Assembly (NCBI GenBank): GCA_017508895.1
Contig: JAFWRA010000038.1
Coordinates: forward strand, 1 to 40,694
Reading direction: 5' to 3'
DNA: 40,694 nucleotides
From: Bacteroidales bacterium
GTDB taxonomy: Bacteria > Bacteroidota > Bacteroidia > Bacteroidales > F082
Numbering within the stretch: position 1 is the stretch's first letter; the number at the start of each line of letters is the position of its first letter. The position numbers and the translations under genes are program-made. This document shows, piece by piece, positions 34,298 to 40,694 of the stretch. The notes beneath the pieces were generated by a model. It searched no databases, had not been told where the DNA came from, and saw only the letters and a list, made by a program, of their open reading frames with translations.

Positions 34298-35755
34298 ATG
34301 CAACATTTTCAAAATATTGACCCCGATAAAAACTTCCTTGTCAAACGTTCGGAGATTGAGGGAAGATTAGATCCGTCTGTGTATAAACCACATTTCAAAT
34401 TCGTTTCAAAAGCATTTAGAAATGTCAAATTATCAGAAATTGCATGGATTGATCCATCATGCATATTTAAAAACATAGAAGAAGTCTCTTTTATTCCTAT
34501 GGATGCAATAGATTCTTCCAATGGTGTTGTCTCGTATCAGGGCATTAAGAAAGTAGAGGAAACAAAAGGCTTTACTCGATTTAAGGAAGGAGACATTTTA
34601 TGGGCAAAGATCACTCCTTGTATGCAAAATGCGAAATCTGCGATTGCAAAAAAACTACTAAATGGTTATGGATGTGGTTCGACAGAGTTTTTTGTGATTC
34701 GGTCAAAAGATGAAAGTGTTGTATTACAGGAATATCTGTTGTTTTTATTGCGGGATGAAAGAATATTAAAGGCTGCCATGAATTACTTTGGCGGGTCTGC
34801 TGGACAGCAAAGGGTTTCACCATTGTTCTTGAAAACATTTAATGTTCCTCTTCCTGGAATTGAGGAACAAAAAAGTTGTTGCGAATTATTAAAGAACGCG
34901 CAAATCTTAAAGCAACAAAAAGAGCAACAAGCCGAAGATATTTTAAATAGCATTGATGATTATTTGCTTGGCGAGTTAGGCATTGAGCTGCCAGAAACGA
35001 AAACCCAATCATTGCAAGATAGAATCTTTACTGTAAGTATTAGCGAAGTTCGTGATGGCAGGTTTGACCCTAAACTCTATTCGATTTCGGTAAAACAGCT
35101 AAAGCAATCGCTTTATATGTCGCCATTTGGCAAGCAACCATTAAAGTATTTCATAAAGAATAATTGTAGTGGCGAATGGGGAAAAGATGAATCAGAAGAA
35201 GTTGATGAAAATAAATACACAAAATGTTTGGTCATTCGAGCCACAGAGTTTGATAATACATATAACTTGCGATTAGATAATTCAAGAGTAAAATATCGTT
35301 GGATAGTAAACTCAAAATTGTCAAGAATGGACATTCAGCCAAATGATTTGTTGATAGAAAAATCTGGTGGAAGTGAAGACCAACCTGTTGGCAGAATATC
35401 TATTTTGACTGATGAAATAGTGAAAGGCAGGCAAATTGGTTATAGTAATTTCATTCACAAGATTACAGTGGAAGGTATCAATCCGATGTACTTGTATTTC
35501 TATTTGAGAACAATGTATAATATAAAAATCACGGATTCTATGCAAAGCCAAACCAATGGTATTAGAAACCTGATAATGTCAGAGTATTTCAATCAAACCA
35601 TTGTGATACCTCCAGTTTCCAAGCAGCAAGAAATAGTTTCCCATATTTCAGAAATTCGGCAGCAGGCAAAAGCATTGCAAGCTGAAGGAAAAGCGATTTT
35701 GGAACGAGCAAAGAGAGAAGTTGAAGCAATGATATTGTACGGTAAAAAGAATTGA
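34298..35755 (+). CDS. hsdS: Restriction-modification specificity subunit, two TRDs
   Basis: The 485-residue protein has two target-recognition domains: TRD1 (about 30-200, ending FNVPLPGIEEQK) and TRD2 (about 265-440, ending TIVIPPVSKQQEIV), each followed by a coiled-coil spacer helix (about 195-240 and 440-485). This is the normal HsdS layout and gives a bipartite DNA target. It starts 2 bp after the HEPN-like gene. It should guide the methyltransferase fusion upstream. The DNA target cannot be read from sequence. Confidence 0.9.
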   Translation: MQHFQNIDPDKNFLVKRSEIEGRLDPSVYKPHFKFVSKAFRNVKLSEIAWIDPSCIFKNIEEVSFIPMDAIDSSNGVVSYQGIKKVEETKGFTRFKEGDILWAKITPCMQNAKSAIAKKLLNGYGCGSTEFFVIRSKDESVVLQEYLLFLLRDERILKAAMNYFGGSAGQQRVSPLFLKTFNVPLPGIEEQKSCCELLKNAQILKQQKEQQAEDILNSIDDYLLGELGIELPETKTQSLQDRIFTVSISEVRDGRFDPKLYSISVKQLKQSLYMSPFGKQPLKYFIKNNCSGEWGKDESEEVDENKYTKCLVIRATEFDNTYNLRLDNSRVKYRWIVNSKLSRMDIQPNDLLIEKSGGSEDQPVGRISILTDEIVKGRQIGYSNFIHKITVEGINPMYLYFYLRTMYNIKITDSMQSQTNGIRNLIMSEYFNQTIVIPPVSKQQEIVSHISEIRQQAKALQAEGKAILERAKREVEAMILYGKKN

Positions 35756-35756
35756 T

Positions 35757-36560
35757 ATGAATAAACCAAATAGAAGTTTGTGGGTTGTAATTTCCTTTAG
35801 TGCATTAATAATTGTCACATTATTGCTTTTGTATTTACATTTGGATTATACTACGAAGGCACTAAAAGAATCTCAGGAAAAGATTGTTAGCTCGCATGTT
35901 ACTCACATCGCAAAAGTCGATTCGATTTTCTATGACATGAAAGATGTGATTCTTAGCACTGATTCGGGGACGATAGTAAATGCCCCTGCCTTGCTTTCGC
36001 AATTGCAAAGAGACTCAGCGTTGTTTAGAAGAGAGATTTTGCTCTCCCAAGAAGAAATGAATCATCTTGTGTCTTTGCATCTGACCAAAATCGATACTAA
36101 TTATGACCAAATTGGTGTCTGGTTTGGAATTGCAAGTGTTGTATTTCTTGTTTTTGGTTTCTTTGGAATATTCAAAATAGAAGAGAACAAAAGGGAAGCA
36201 AATGATGTGTTGGAAGAAGTAAAGCAAAAAGGAATTGAAGCAACTGAGGTTGTAAATAATGTACAATCAAAAGCATCCAGTGTTGTCCAGTATTTAGATA
36301 TGCGAAAGAAGGATTTGGATGCTTTTGTAAATGAAAAGACTAGGTCGTTGGGGGATTTGGCGAAACAACTTGAAACCACCCAGTCAGATTCAAAAGAAAA
36401 ACTTGATTCTATTACAAAACTTTTGAATGAAGTTCAAACTAAGAATGAACAATATTCATGGTCTATTGAAATAATGCAAAAACAGGCACAACACTTGGAT
36501 GAGTTAATAGGGGAATTAAATAAGGTTGTTGGTAATAACGGAGAGGAGGAAAAGGCATGA
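35757..36560 (+). CDS. Two-pass membrane coiled-coil protein in the defence operon
   Basis: The 267-residue protein has two hydrophobic segments (residues 9-28 and 119-139), a non-cytoplasmic loop of about 90 residues between them, and a long C-terminal coiled coil (about 140-260, with heptad-like ENKREANDVLEEVKQK and LGDLAKQLETTQS). With both ends cytoplasmic the coiled coil would face the DNA. I know no family for it. It follows hsdS by one base and overlaps the next gene by 4 bp, so it is part of the operon. It may anchor the complex or act as a membrane effector. Confidence 0.6.
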   Translation: MNKPNRSLWVVISFSALIIVTLLLLYLHLDYTTKALKESQEKIVSSHVTHIAKVDSIFYDMKDVILSTDSGTIVNAPALLSQLQRDSALFRREILLSQEEMNHLVSLHLTKIDTNYDQIGVWFGIASVVFLVFGFFGIFKIEENKREANDVLEEVKQKGIEATEVVNNVQSKASSVVQYLDMRKKDLDAFVNEKTRSLGDLAKQLETTQSDSKEKLDSITKLLNEVQTKNEQYSWSIEIMQKQAQHLDELIGELNKVVGNNGEEEKA

Positions 36561-37087
36561 ATACTATTTTAACTTCACAACAATCAGGGATGGGTGTTTA
36601 TGGATATTTGGCACAAGTTCAATCTGCATATTCGCAGTTCTTGCAGATAAAAATTCAACTTAATCAGTTGGATATAGAATTAAAGAGGGTTAATGATGCA
36701 TTTGAGAGTATCCCTACATTACAAAACCTTAGTATTGTAAATGCCGTTTGGAACCGAAAATATAGTATTATGCAACAGATACCGACAATTTCTGAAAGCA
36801 TTGTCGGTAATCTTGTTTTGGCAACCAGAGATGCACTTTTATCATTGCAAATGTCTCTTGCTAATCGCAATACGATTGGTGCAACGTTTGATGACTCAGC
36901 CATCTCTTCTATTTGTGGTTTTGTAGAGCCTGACAAAAGTCAATTGAATTTGGTTTCATTTTATAAGCAAAGGTGTGTAAATGAGGGGATCCTTTTGTTG
37001 ATAAGTGATATTGAAATGAGAATCATGATGTCAGGGATGATCTTGCCGAGTTTTGATCGCCTAAAAAAGATTATTAGAGGTTATTGA
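36557..37087 (+). CDS. Unknown 176-residue protein, last gene of defence operon
   Basis: The protein has no recognisable family. It is largely helical (AQVQSAYSQFLQIKIQLNQLDIELKRVNDAF, then ATRDALLSLQMSLANR) with no signal or clear membrane segment. The N-terminal helix could pair with the coiled coil of the preceding protein. Its ATG overlaps the upstream stop by 4 bp (36557-36560), which implies coupled translation and a stoichiometric partner. Confidence 0.55.
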   Translation: MNTILTSQQSGMGVYGYLAQVQSAYSQFLQIKIQLNQLDIELKRVNDAFESIPTLQNLSIVNAVWNRKYSIMQQIPTISESIVGNLVLATRDALLSLQMSLANRNTIGATFDDSAISSICGFVEPDKSQLNLVSFYKQRCVNEGILLLISDIEMRIMMSGMILPSFDRLKKIIRGY

Positions 37088-37126
37088 AAACCTACTTGTT
37101 GTTGAATGCAATATACATCAAACATA

Positions 37127-37327
37127 ATGCTCAGCACCTCAGTGTACGGATTTGAACGGGATATTGTTCAAATCAGTGCGCTGCTGAAAGAGATGGGCTA
37201 CAACATTTGTGGACCATCAATGGGCTCCAAGCTACTACGTCCCGCAGCCGATGACAATGCGTCAAGCCAAATCCCGAAGGAACGCCCCTACCCCACCCCA
37301 ATATGCAATGTCGGGTTTTCATATTGA
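37127..37327 (+). pseudogene. N-terminal fragment of a DUF4062 protein
   Basis: The frame MLSTSVYGFERDIVQISALLKEMGYNI matches the start of DUF4062 proteins in Bacteroidota, which usually continue into a TIR-like sensing fold with other effector domains. After GYNI the similarity ends at a repeat-derived sequence and the frame stops. It begins 40 bp after the defence operon and in the same direction, so it may be the stump of a sixth gene cut off by repeat insertion. Confidence 0.55.
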
Positions 37328-37347
37328 GATGGGCGGATTCCTGTATG

Positions 37348-37540
37348 CCGCAGCCATAGATGCCCGCCCTTTCCCCTTTTAAGGGGGTGCCCGAAGGGCG
37401 GGGGATTAAAGGGAGGGCATGACATGGCTGCTGGCTGGCGACTTGGAGCGATGACATGGCTGCTGCAACACCCCCGAAAAAGAAAAAAAGTCTATCCTCT
37501 TGCGGGTTCATGGAAAAGATGTATTATTGCGGTGTCGTTC
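37348..37540. repeat. Promoter-bearing dispersed repeat, copy 1
   Basis: Shared blocks are CCGCAGCCATAGATGCCCG, GCATGACATGGCTGCTG and CACCCCCGAAAAAGAAAA, then TTGCGGGTTCATGGAAAAG. The promoter-like end (TTG at 37500-37502, N19, TATTATTG) is degraded by one base relative to copy 2. A GGGTGCCCGAAGGGCGGG-type palindromic insert (37363-37418) interrupts it. Confidence 0.75.
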
Positions 37541-37608
37541 CGGCACGTTAAGGACGTACAGCGTCACGACCTGAAAGGGCAGCAGATAGCACCGGAAGAC
37601 GAAAAACA

Positions 37609-37651
37609 TTGGCGGTTAGGGCCTAAACGGGTTGTTAACCGCCAATTTTTG
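37609..37651 (+). terminator. Intrinsic terminator
   Basis: Perfect 10-bp arms (TTGGCGGTTA and TAACCGCCAA) are followed by TTTTTG. It lies just after repeat copy 1 and the DUF4062 stump, and overlaps the end of the minus-strand nuclease fragment. Confidence 0.7.
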
Positions 37652-37811
37652 TTTTATAGAAAGTCTTCATGGCCAACCTTTTCCTTCCCATGCGAGTGCA
37701 TTCCACATAATAGTATTCTTTTTCTAATGACCTACGATAGACAACTGTGTCGGGATATTTCCCTTGTACGATTTCGTCTGCGCCAGCAATAATCATAGGA
37801 ATAAGGCTGTA
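37635..37811 (-). pseudogene. C-terminal fragment resembling phage-type nuclease toxins (PBECR-like)
   Basis: The frame (LIPMIIAGADEIVQGKYPDTVVYRR..., EYYYVECTRMGRKRLAMKTF) resembles the end of barnase-EndoU-ColicinE5/D-RelE (PBECR) toxins, where a (V)E(x)(x)R-TGR-LA-KT pattern is common. It begins abruptly at the edge of repeat copy 2 and lacks an N-terminus, so it is probably not functional. Assignment is by pattern only. Confidence 0.45.
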
Positions 37812-37995
37812 GTCGTTTGTTGTCGTTTGCCGTCGGATATGGTGTTGAAAAAGAGATAAATACAATAAACCGCAGCCATAGATGCCCGCCATCGAACAAA
37901 CCCACGTTGGCATGACATGGCTGCTGTATCACCCCCGAAAAAGAAAAAAACTTATCCTCTTGCGGGTTCATGGAAAAGTTGTAATTTTGCAAGCA
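37806..37995. repeat. Promoter-bearing dispersed repeat, copy 2 (most complete)
   Basis: It starts with TGTAGTCGTTTGTTGTCG, then GTTGAAAAAGAGATAAATAC, CCGCAGCCATAGATGCCCG and the CACCCCCGAAAAAGAAAA block, and ends in a consensus promoter: TTG (37960-37962), exactly 19 bases, TAATTTTG (37982-37989). Copy 3 shares the left 120 bp; copy 1 shares the right half. Confidence 0.8.
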
Positions 37996-38155
37996 GAAAT
38001 AAGTCAGGAATCAGGTATGACTTTCCGAAAGTCCGCGCGGTGGCCTATCGTTTCAGTACGACTTACCTCCTGCATTCTGCGGCAAACCATACGGATGGAA
38101 TTAGGATGAGAGAACACCTGAACAGGACTCTTTAGATTCCATCCGTTTTCTATTG
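37996..38155. other. Stretch downstream of repeat copy 2, no clear gene
   Basis: Short frames exist (for example one reading VAYRFSTTYLLHSAANH) but none is convincing. The promoter of repeat copy 2 points into this stretch. Confidence 0.4.
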
Positions 38156-38587
38156 TCATGCCTGAATGACAGTAATACAGTATTGTACTTTGTCTTTGGT
38201 TCGTCTTACTATACCGACCATCAGTTTGACTTCACCAACACCAGGGAGATTATATTTCATCCACAATAGTTTGTTGAATTGCTTTTGATTTTTGTCTTTA
38301 ATCTTGGCTTTTACTGTTCGATATTTCTTCGCCATTGTTAAGATGGAATCCAATTGGAGTACTGCCAAGGTGGAAAGATAGCTTTTCGCCGCTTGATGAC
38401 TGGTCTCATCTATTGAGACAAATCTAATATTGATGAAGTCCTTCAGAGACAGGTTGAACCTTTTCAGTGACGGGTTCTTCTTTTTCCAATCTTGATAAAA
38501 TTGCCAAATGATTTGTTTCCTGATCTTGAAATCTTCTTTGCCATCGCCTGACGGAATCTCAATAATTTTGTTGTCTTGCGCTTCCAT
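38156..38587 (-). CDS. Hypothetical protein, 143 residues
   Basis: I do not recognise it. The product is basic and soluble: a helical N-terminal half (KIRKQIIWQFYQDWKKKNPSLK, LSLKDFINIRF) and a C-terminal strand-rich end (LPGVGEVKLMVGIVRRTKDKVQYCITVIQA) reminiscent of small barnase/RelE-type nuclease tails. A CATCTTTG sequence on the minus strand at 38620-38613 is one base off a -7 box. It sits between two copies of the dispersed repeat, in the same orientation as the nuclease-toxin fragment, so it may be mobile cargo. Confidence 0.55.
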   Translation of the reverse strand: MEAQDNKIIEIPSGDGKEDFKIRKQIIWQFYQDWKKKNPSLKRFNLSLKDFINIRFVSIDETSHQAAKSYLSTLAVLQLDSILTMAKKYRTVKAKIKDKNQKQFNKLLWMKYNLPGVGEVKLMVGIVRRTKDKVQYCITVIQA

Positions 38588-38667
38588 GATAGATATGAAT
38601 TATCGTTCTCGCTGCAAAGATGAAAACTCTGTCAAGATAAAGACGTTGATTAAACGTTTGTTGTCGA

Positions 38668-38786
38668 CTGTAGTCGTTTGCTGTCGTTTGCTGTCGGATA
38701 TAGTGTTGAAAAAGAGATAAATACAATAAACCGCAGCCATAGATGCCCGCCATCGCACAGGATATCGTCGGCATGACATGGCTGCT
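38668..38786. repeat. Promoter-less dispersed repeat, copy 3
   Basis: It is nearly identical to the first 120 bp of copy 2 (TGTAGTCGTTTGCTGTCG, GTTGAAAAAGAGATAAATAC, CCGCAGCCATAGATGCCCG, GCATGACATGGCTGCT) and ends there. It lies 81 bp upstream of the 143-residue gene on that gene's strand. Confidence 0.8.
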
Positions 38787-39078
38787 TCGCTCTATCATCC
38801 GACTTCGTGACTTGGTGGCCATTTGACCATGCTCACTTTCACGGAATGCTGATGTTGCAGCCCGTACACCCCATCCTTCATGTTTCTAAACCCCATAGTT
38901 TTTTAGGTTGAGATATGGGTGTGAAAAAGTTGAGATTTGGGTCTTAACTTTTCGTTCACTCACAGTTCCCGCTTTAGTTTGCATCTCCCAACTTTTAACT
39001 GCTAACTGAACAACTTTCAGCATTAACAGGAGGGGAGAATATTGTGACGTAAATGACAAAAAAATTTTTGTTTTTATG
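38787..39078. other. Non-coding stretch between repeats and strong promoter
   Basis: About 290 bp with no gene that I can support. It becomes AT-rich towards the promoter. Confidence 0.5.
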
Positions 39079-39109
39079 TTTGTAAAAATACAAATATGTT
39101 GTATTTTTG
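39079..39109 (+). promoter_or_regulatory. Full-consensus Bacteroidota promoter
   Basis: TTTG (39079-39082), exactly 19 bases, then TATTTTTG (39102-39109). It is one of only two full -33/-7 matches noted in the window and faces the 83-bp repeat array, with no plausible protein gene after it. Confidence 0.7.
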
Positions 39110-39116
39110 CAAACCA

Positions 39117-39430
39117 ATAGTCCAAAGGAACAATCACAAACTTGAAAACTCCTGCGAGCATCGACAACTGCTGGAGCGTAAATCATGCCCTGTCGGTTTG
39201 CAAACGCGGAGTCCTTTGGTTTTCTCGACCTTTTCACACGTGCGAACGGACGGAAAAAAACGTGGATCCCCCTTTTTGCAATGCAAAAAGCCAGACCAGC
39301 GTCTTGCTGCGCCTTTTTGCACATGCAAATGGACGGAAAAAACCACGGATGTCCTTTTTTGCAATGCAAAAAGCCAGTCCAATGGTTTTGTCGACCTTTT
39401 CGCAATAAAAACGGGCAGAGGTGAGGACAG
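39117..39430 (+). ncRNA. Candidate structured non-coding RNA over the repeat array
   Basis: The full-consensus promoter would give a transcript starting near 39116 that covers the tandem repeats. The repeat period is 83 bp, not a multiple of three, and no frame has a convincing start and product, so a repeated protein is unlikely. Each unit carries a strong hairpin (CTTTTTGCA-A-TGCAAAAAG). I see no terminator, so the 3' end is a guess. Confidence 0.4.
39189..39415. repeat. 83-bp tandem direct repeat array with internal palindromes
   Basis: Units start at 39229, 39312 and 39395 (period 83), with a partial unit before the first. Each unit is built of two related half-units of about 41 bp (CCTTTT-GCA-ATGC-AAAA type). 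Perfect palindromes lie at 39272-39290 and 39355-39373, and a shorter one (GTTTGCAAAC) near 39197-39206. Confidence 0.8.
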
Positions 39431-39533
39431 AAGTATAGGTTAGGAAAGTTGTAGGCTATTCTTATTGTATTTATCCGTCTAAACTGCACAAATCTGGTGC
39501 AATCTTCAATTATCCCAAATATTAAATCGACAA

Positions 39534-40343
39534 TCACTCTTGTATATCAGAAGAAACCGGCTTTTTCTTCCCAAATAACCACCCAAACATCCCCGGTGTG
39601 GAAAAAGCCTCATCCCAACACACATGGCCCATTTCGGGATAAGTGACCAGAATGGCCTCTTTGCTTCCGACTTCTTTCAAAACATTGTACATCTGTATGC
39701 TCCGCGATGGCATGACCACCTCATCGAGCAAACCATGAAAGATATAAACGGGAATGTCTTTCATGGCCTCGGCGTATGCTGGGTCTCCTCCACCGCAGAT
39801 GGCAATAGCTGCAGCAAACTTCTCCGGCCAACGCTGCAAGGCATCCCAAGTGTCAAAACCTCCCATGGAAATGCCGCAAATGTAAACTTGCGTCGAATCC
39901 ACGGCACCATCACCAACAAGGCTGTCAAGTACGGTCATCACGCCACGCAGCTCTGCCGTGGGCATGCTGTCCATCGTGTGCTCTGGCAGGCTCCAATCGG
40001 TATTCACCCAGCGTCTGTCATTTGGGCATTGAGGAACCATCAACAGGAAGGGATAACGGCTTGTCACAGTGTCATCAAGGAAATATTTGATGCAATGCTT
40101 CAACTGCATACAATTGTCATTGCCGCGTTCTCCTGCACCATGCAGGAAGATGACCAAAGGCAAGGCTTCAGTCATCGTATCGGCTTTCTCTGAGCGATAG
40201 AGACGATACGGAAGCGTGTCATTGCCTTCGATATGATGATGGGCTTCAAACAGGCTTGTATCGGGCAATTGATTTTCGTTTTCTTGAGCCAACAAAAGAG
40301 GGCCGACCATCAACGTTAGCAGTAAAAAGAGGTTATGTTTCAT
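39534..40343 (-). CDS. Secreted alpha/beta-hydrolase (esterase/peptidase type)
   Basis: The 269-residue product has a signal peptide (1-19, ending LLLA). It is an alpha/beta-hydrolase of the PHB-depolymerase/prolyl-oligopeptidase-like esterase kind: an HGAGERG oxyanion-hole motif (residues 68-74), nucleophile Ser159 in GISMGG, Asp207 in HGLLDE and His240 in EMGHVCW. The catalytic triad is complete. It is exported; likely substrates are esters or peptides, but which is unknown. No T9SS tail is visible. Confidence 0.85.
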   Translation of the reverse strand: MKHNLFLLLTLMVGPLLLAQENENQLPDTSLFEAHHHIEGNDTLPYRLYRSEKADTMTEALPLVIFLHGAGERGNDNCMQLKHCIKYFLDDTVTSRYPFLLMVPQCPNDRRWVNTDWSLPEHTMDSMPTAELRGVMTVLDSLVGDGAVDSTQVYICGISMGGFDTWDALQRWPEKFAAAIAICGGGDPAYAEAMKDIPVYIFHGLLDEVVMPSRSIQMYNVLKEVGSKEAILVTYPEMGHVCWDEAFSTPGMFGWLFGKKKPVSSDIQE

Positions 40344-40364
40344 TGCATTACAGATGCTTATAGT

Positions 40365-40421
40365 TATGAAATCGACCGTCTATGTCATTCCCTCGGGAAT
40401 CTATAGACGGTCGATTTCATA
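40365..40421. repeat. 19-bp perfect inverted repeat
   Basis: TATGAAATCGACCGTCTAT and its exact reverse complement flank a 19-base loop. It lies between the DUF3467 gene and the esterase gene, both on the minus strand. The lack of a T-run argues for a REP-like element rather than a terminator. Confidence 0.8.
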
Positions 40422-40438
40422 ATGACTCGTGATGTTGA

Positions 40439-40694
40439 TCAAGCCTGTGCCGTAGGCGTGCCTATCGGGAACTGGGCGACATTGCTGCCCACATCCTGAA
40501 TGGTGCCAAACTGCTGCTCGTATTTGGCGATATTGTCGGCCAAAGCCTTGTAGAGACGCTTGGCGTTCAAGGGGTTCAAAATCACTCTTGAGCGGACTTT
40601 CGCCTTAGGTGTGCCAGGCATCATCTGGGCGAAGTCAACAATAAATTCATTGGGCGAGTGGGTGATGATGGCGAGATTGGAGTATTTGCCCTCG
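40439..40694 (-). CDS. DUF3467 protein, truncated by window edge
   Basis: The open frame continues past the right edge, so the N-terminus is missing. The visible part matches the small DUF3467 family: EGKYSNLAIITHSPNEFIVDF, PGTPKAKVRSRVILNPLNAKRLYKAL and NIAKYEQQFG. The function of this family is unknown. It is usually a small soluble protein of about 100 residues, so little is missing. Confidence 0.85.
   Translation of the reverse strand, partial: EGKYSNLAIITHSPNEFIVDFAQMMPGTPKAKVRSRVILNPLNAKRLYKALADNIAKYEQQFGTIQDVGSNVAQFPIGTPTAQA

Noticed and set aside
30858..37087. BREX, DISARM or ordinary type I restriction
   Set aside because: No helicase, PglX-type large methylase with BrxC/PglZ, or HsdR translocase is present in the window.
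39189..39415. CRISPR-like array in the repeat region
   Set aside because: Units are contiguous tandem copies with no variable spacers, and there are no cas genes.
38995..39537. 180-codon minus-strand frame over the repeat array with Cys-rich repeats
   Set aside because: All frames stay open through the array because of the repeat; period 83 is not divisible by three, and the frame has no supporting signal.

Overview
The window looks like chromosomal DNA of a member of the Bacteroidales (Bacteroidota). Three large secreted proteins end in type IX secretion (T9SS) sorting tails of the YPNP...KLVIE type. Many genes are preceded by the Bacteroidota -7 promoter box TAnnTTTG. Gene neighbourhoods such as bamD-rpoZ-DUF4835-recN and pyrB-pyrI are typical of the phylum. 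No rRNA or tRNA gene was seen. Both edges cut genes: an HD phosphohydrolase on the left and a DUF3467 protein on the right.

Bases 1-24,130 are mostly core genome. They hold the HD hydrolase, a small unknown ORF, a hotdog thioesterase, a metallo-hydrolase and a DUF6913-type protein. Then come dapA followed by two tandem M14 carboxypeptidases with T9SS tails, bamD, rpoZ, DUF4835 and recN. A serpin lipoprotein converges on a C10 (streptopain-type) T9SS protease across a shared terminator. A minus-strand group follows (argS, rsmE, DUF4159, zinc ribbon, C10 protease), then a cytidylate-kinase-like gene and a pyrB-pyrI-lemA cluster. pyrB has a leader with its own 47-codon ORF running through an intrinsic terminator, which matches the layout of the enterobacterial pyrL/pyrBI UTP-sensing attenuator.

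Bases 24,130-30,700 are an accessory patch with many gene fragments. Two AAA_14/DUF4143-type ATPases each have tandem direct repeats around their promoter. A Panacea-domain protein overlaps a small MazF/PemK-like ORF, a likely toxin-antitoxin pair. Broken pieces of AlbA_2-type DNA-binding regulators are scattered among them, including three copies of one winged-helix tail.

Bases 30,858-37,087 form the most interesting unit, an AT-rich, tightly packed five-gene operon. It encodes a BcgI-like nuclease-N6-methyltransferase fusion, a protein with a C-terminal HEPN-like RNxxxH motif, a two-TRD specificity subunit, a two-pass membrane coiled-coil protein and an unknown 176-residue protein. It reads as a restriction-modification system with an added putative abortive-infection arm and membrane partner. 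I know of no described system with this composition.

Bases 37,088-39,530 are a repeat-rich debris field. They contain a DUF4062 fragment, a fragment like the tail of phage-type nuclease toxins, a 143-residue orphan gene, three copies of a promoter-bearing repeat, and a strong consensus promoter firing into an 83-bp tandem repeat array. The window ends with a secreted esterase and the DUF3467 gene.
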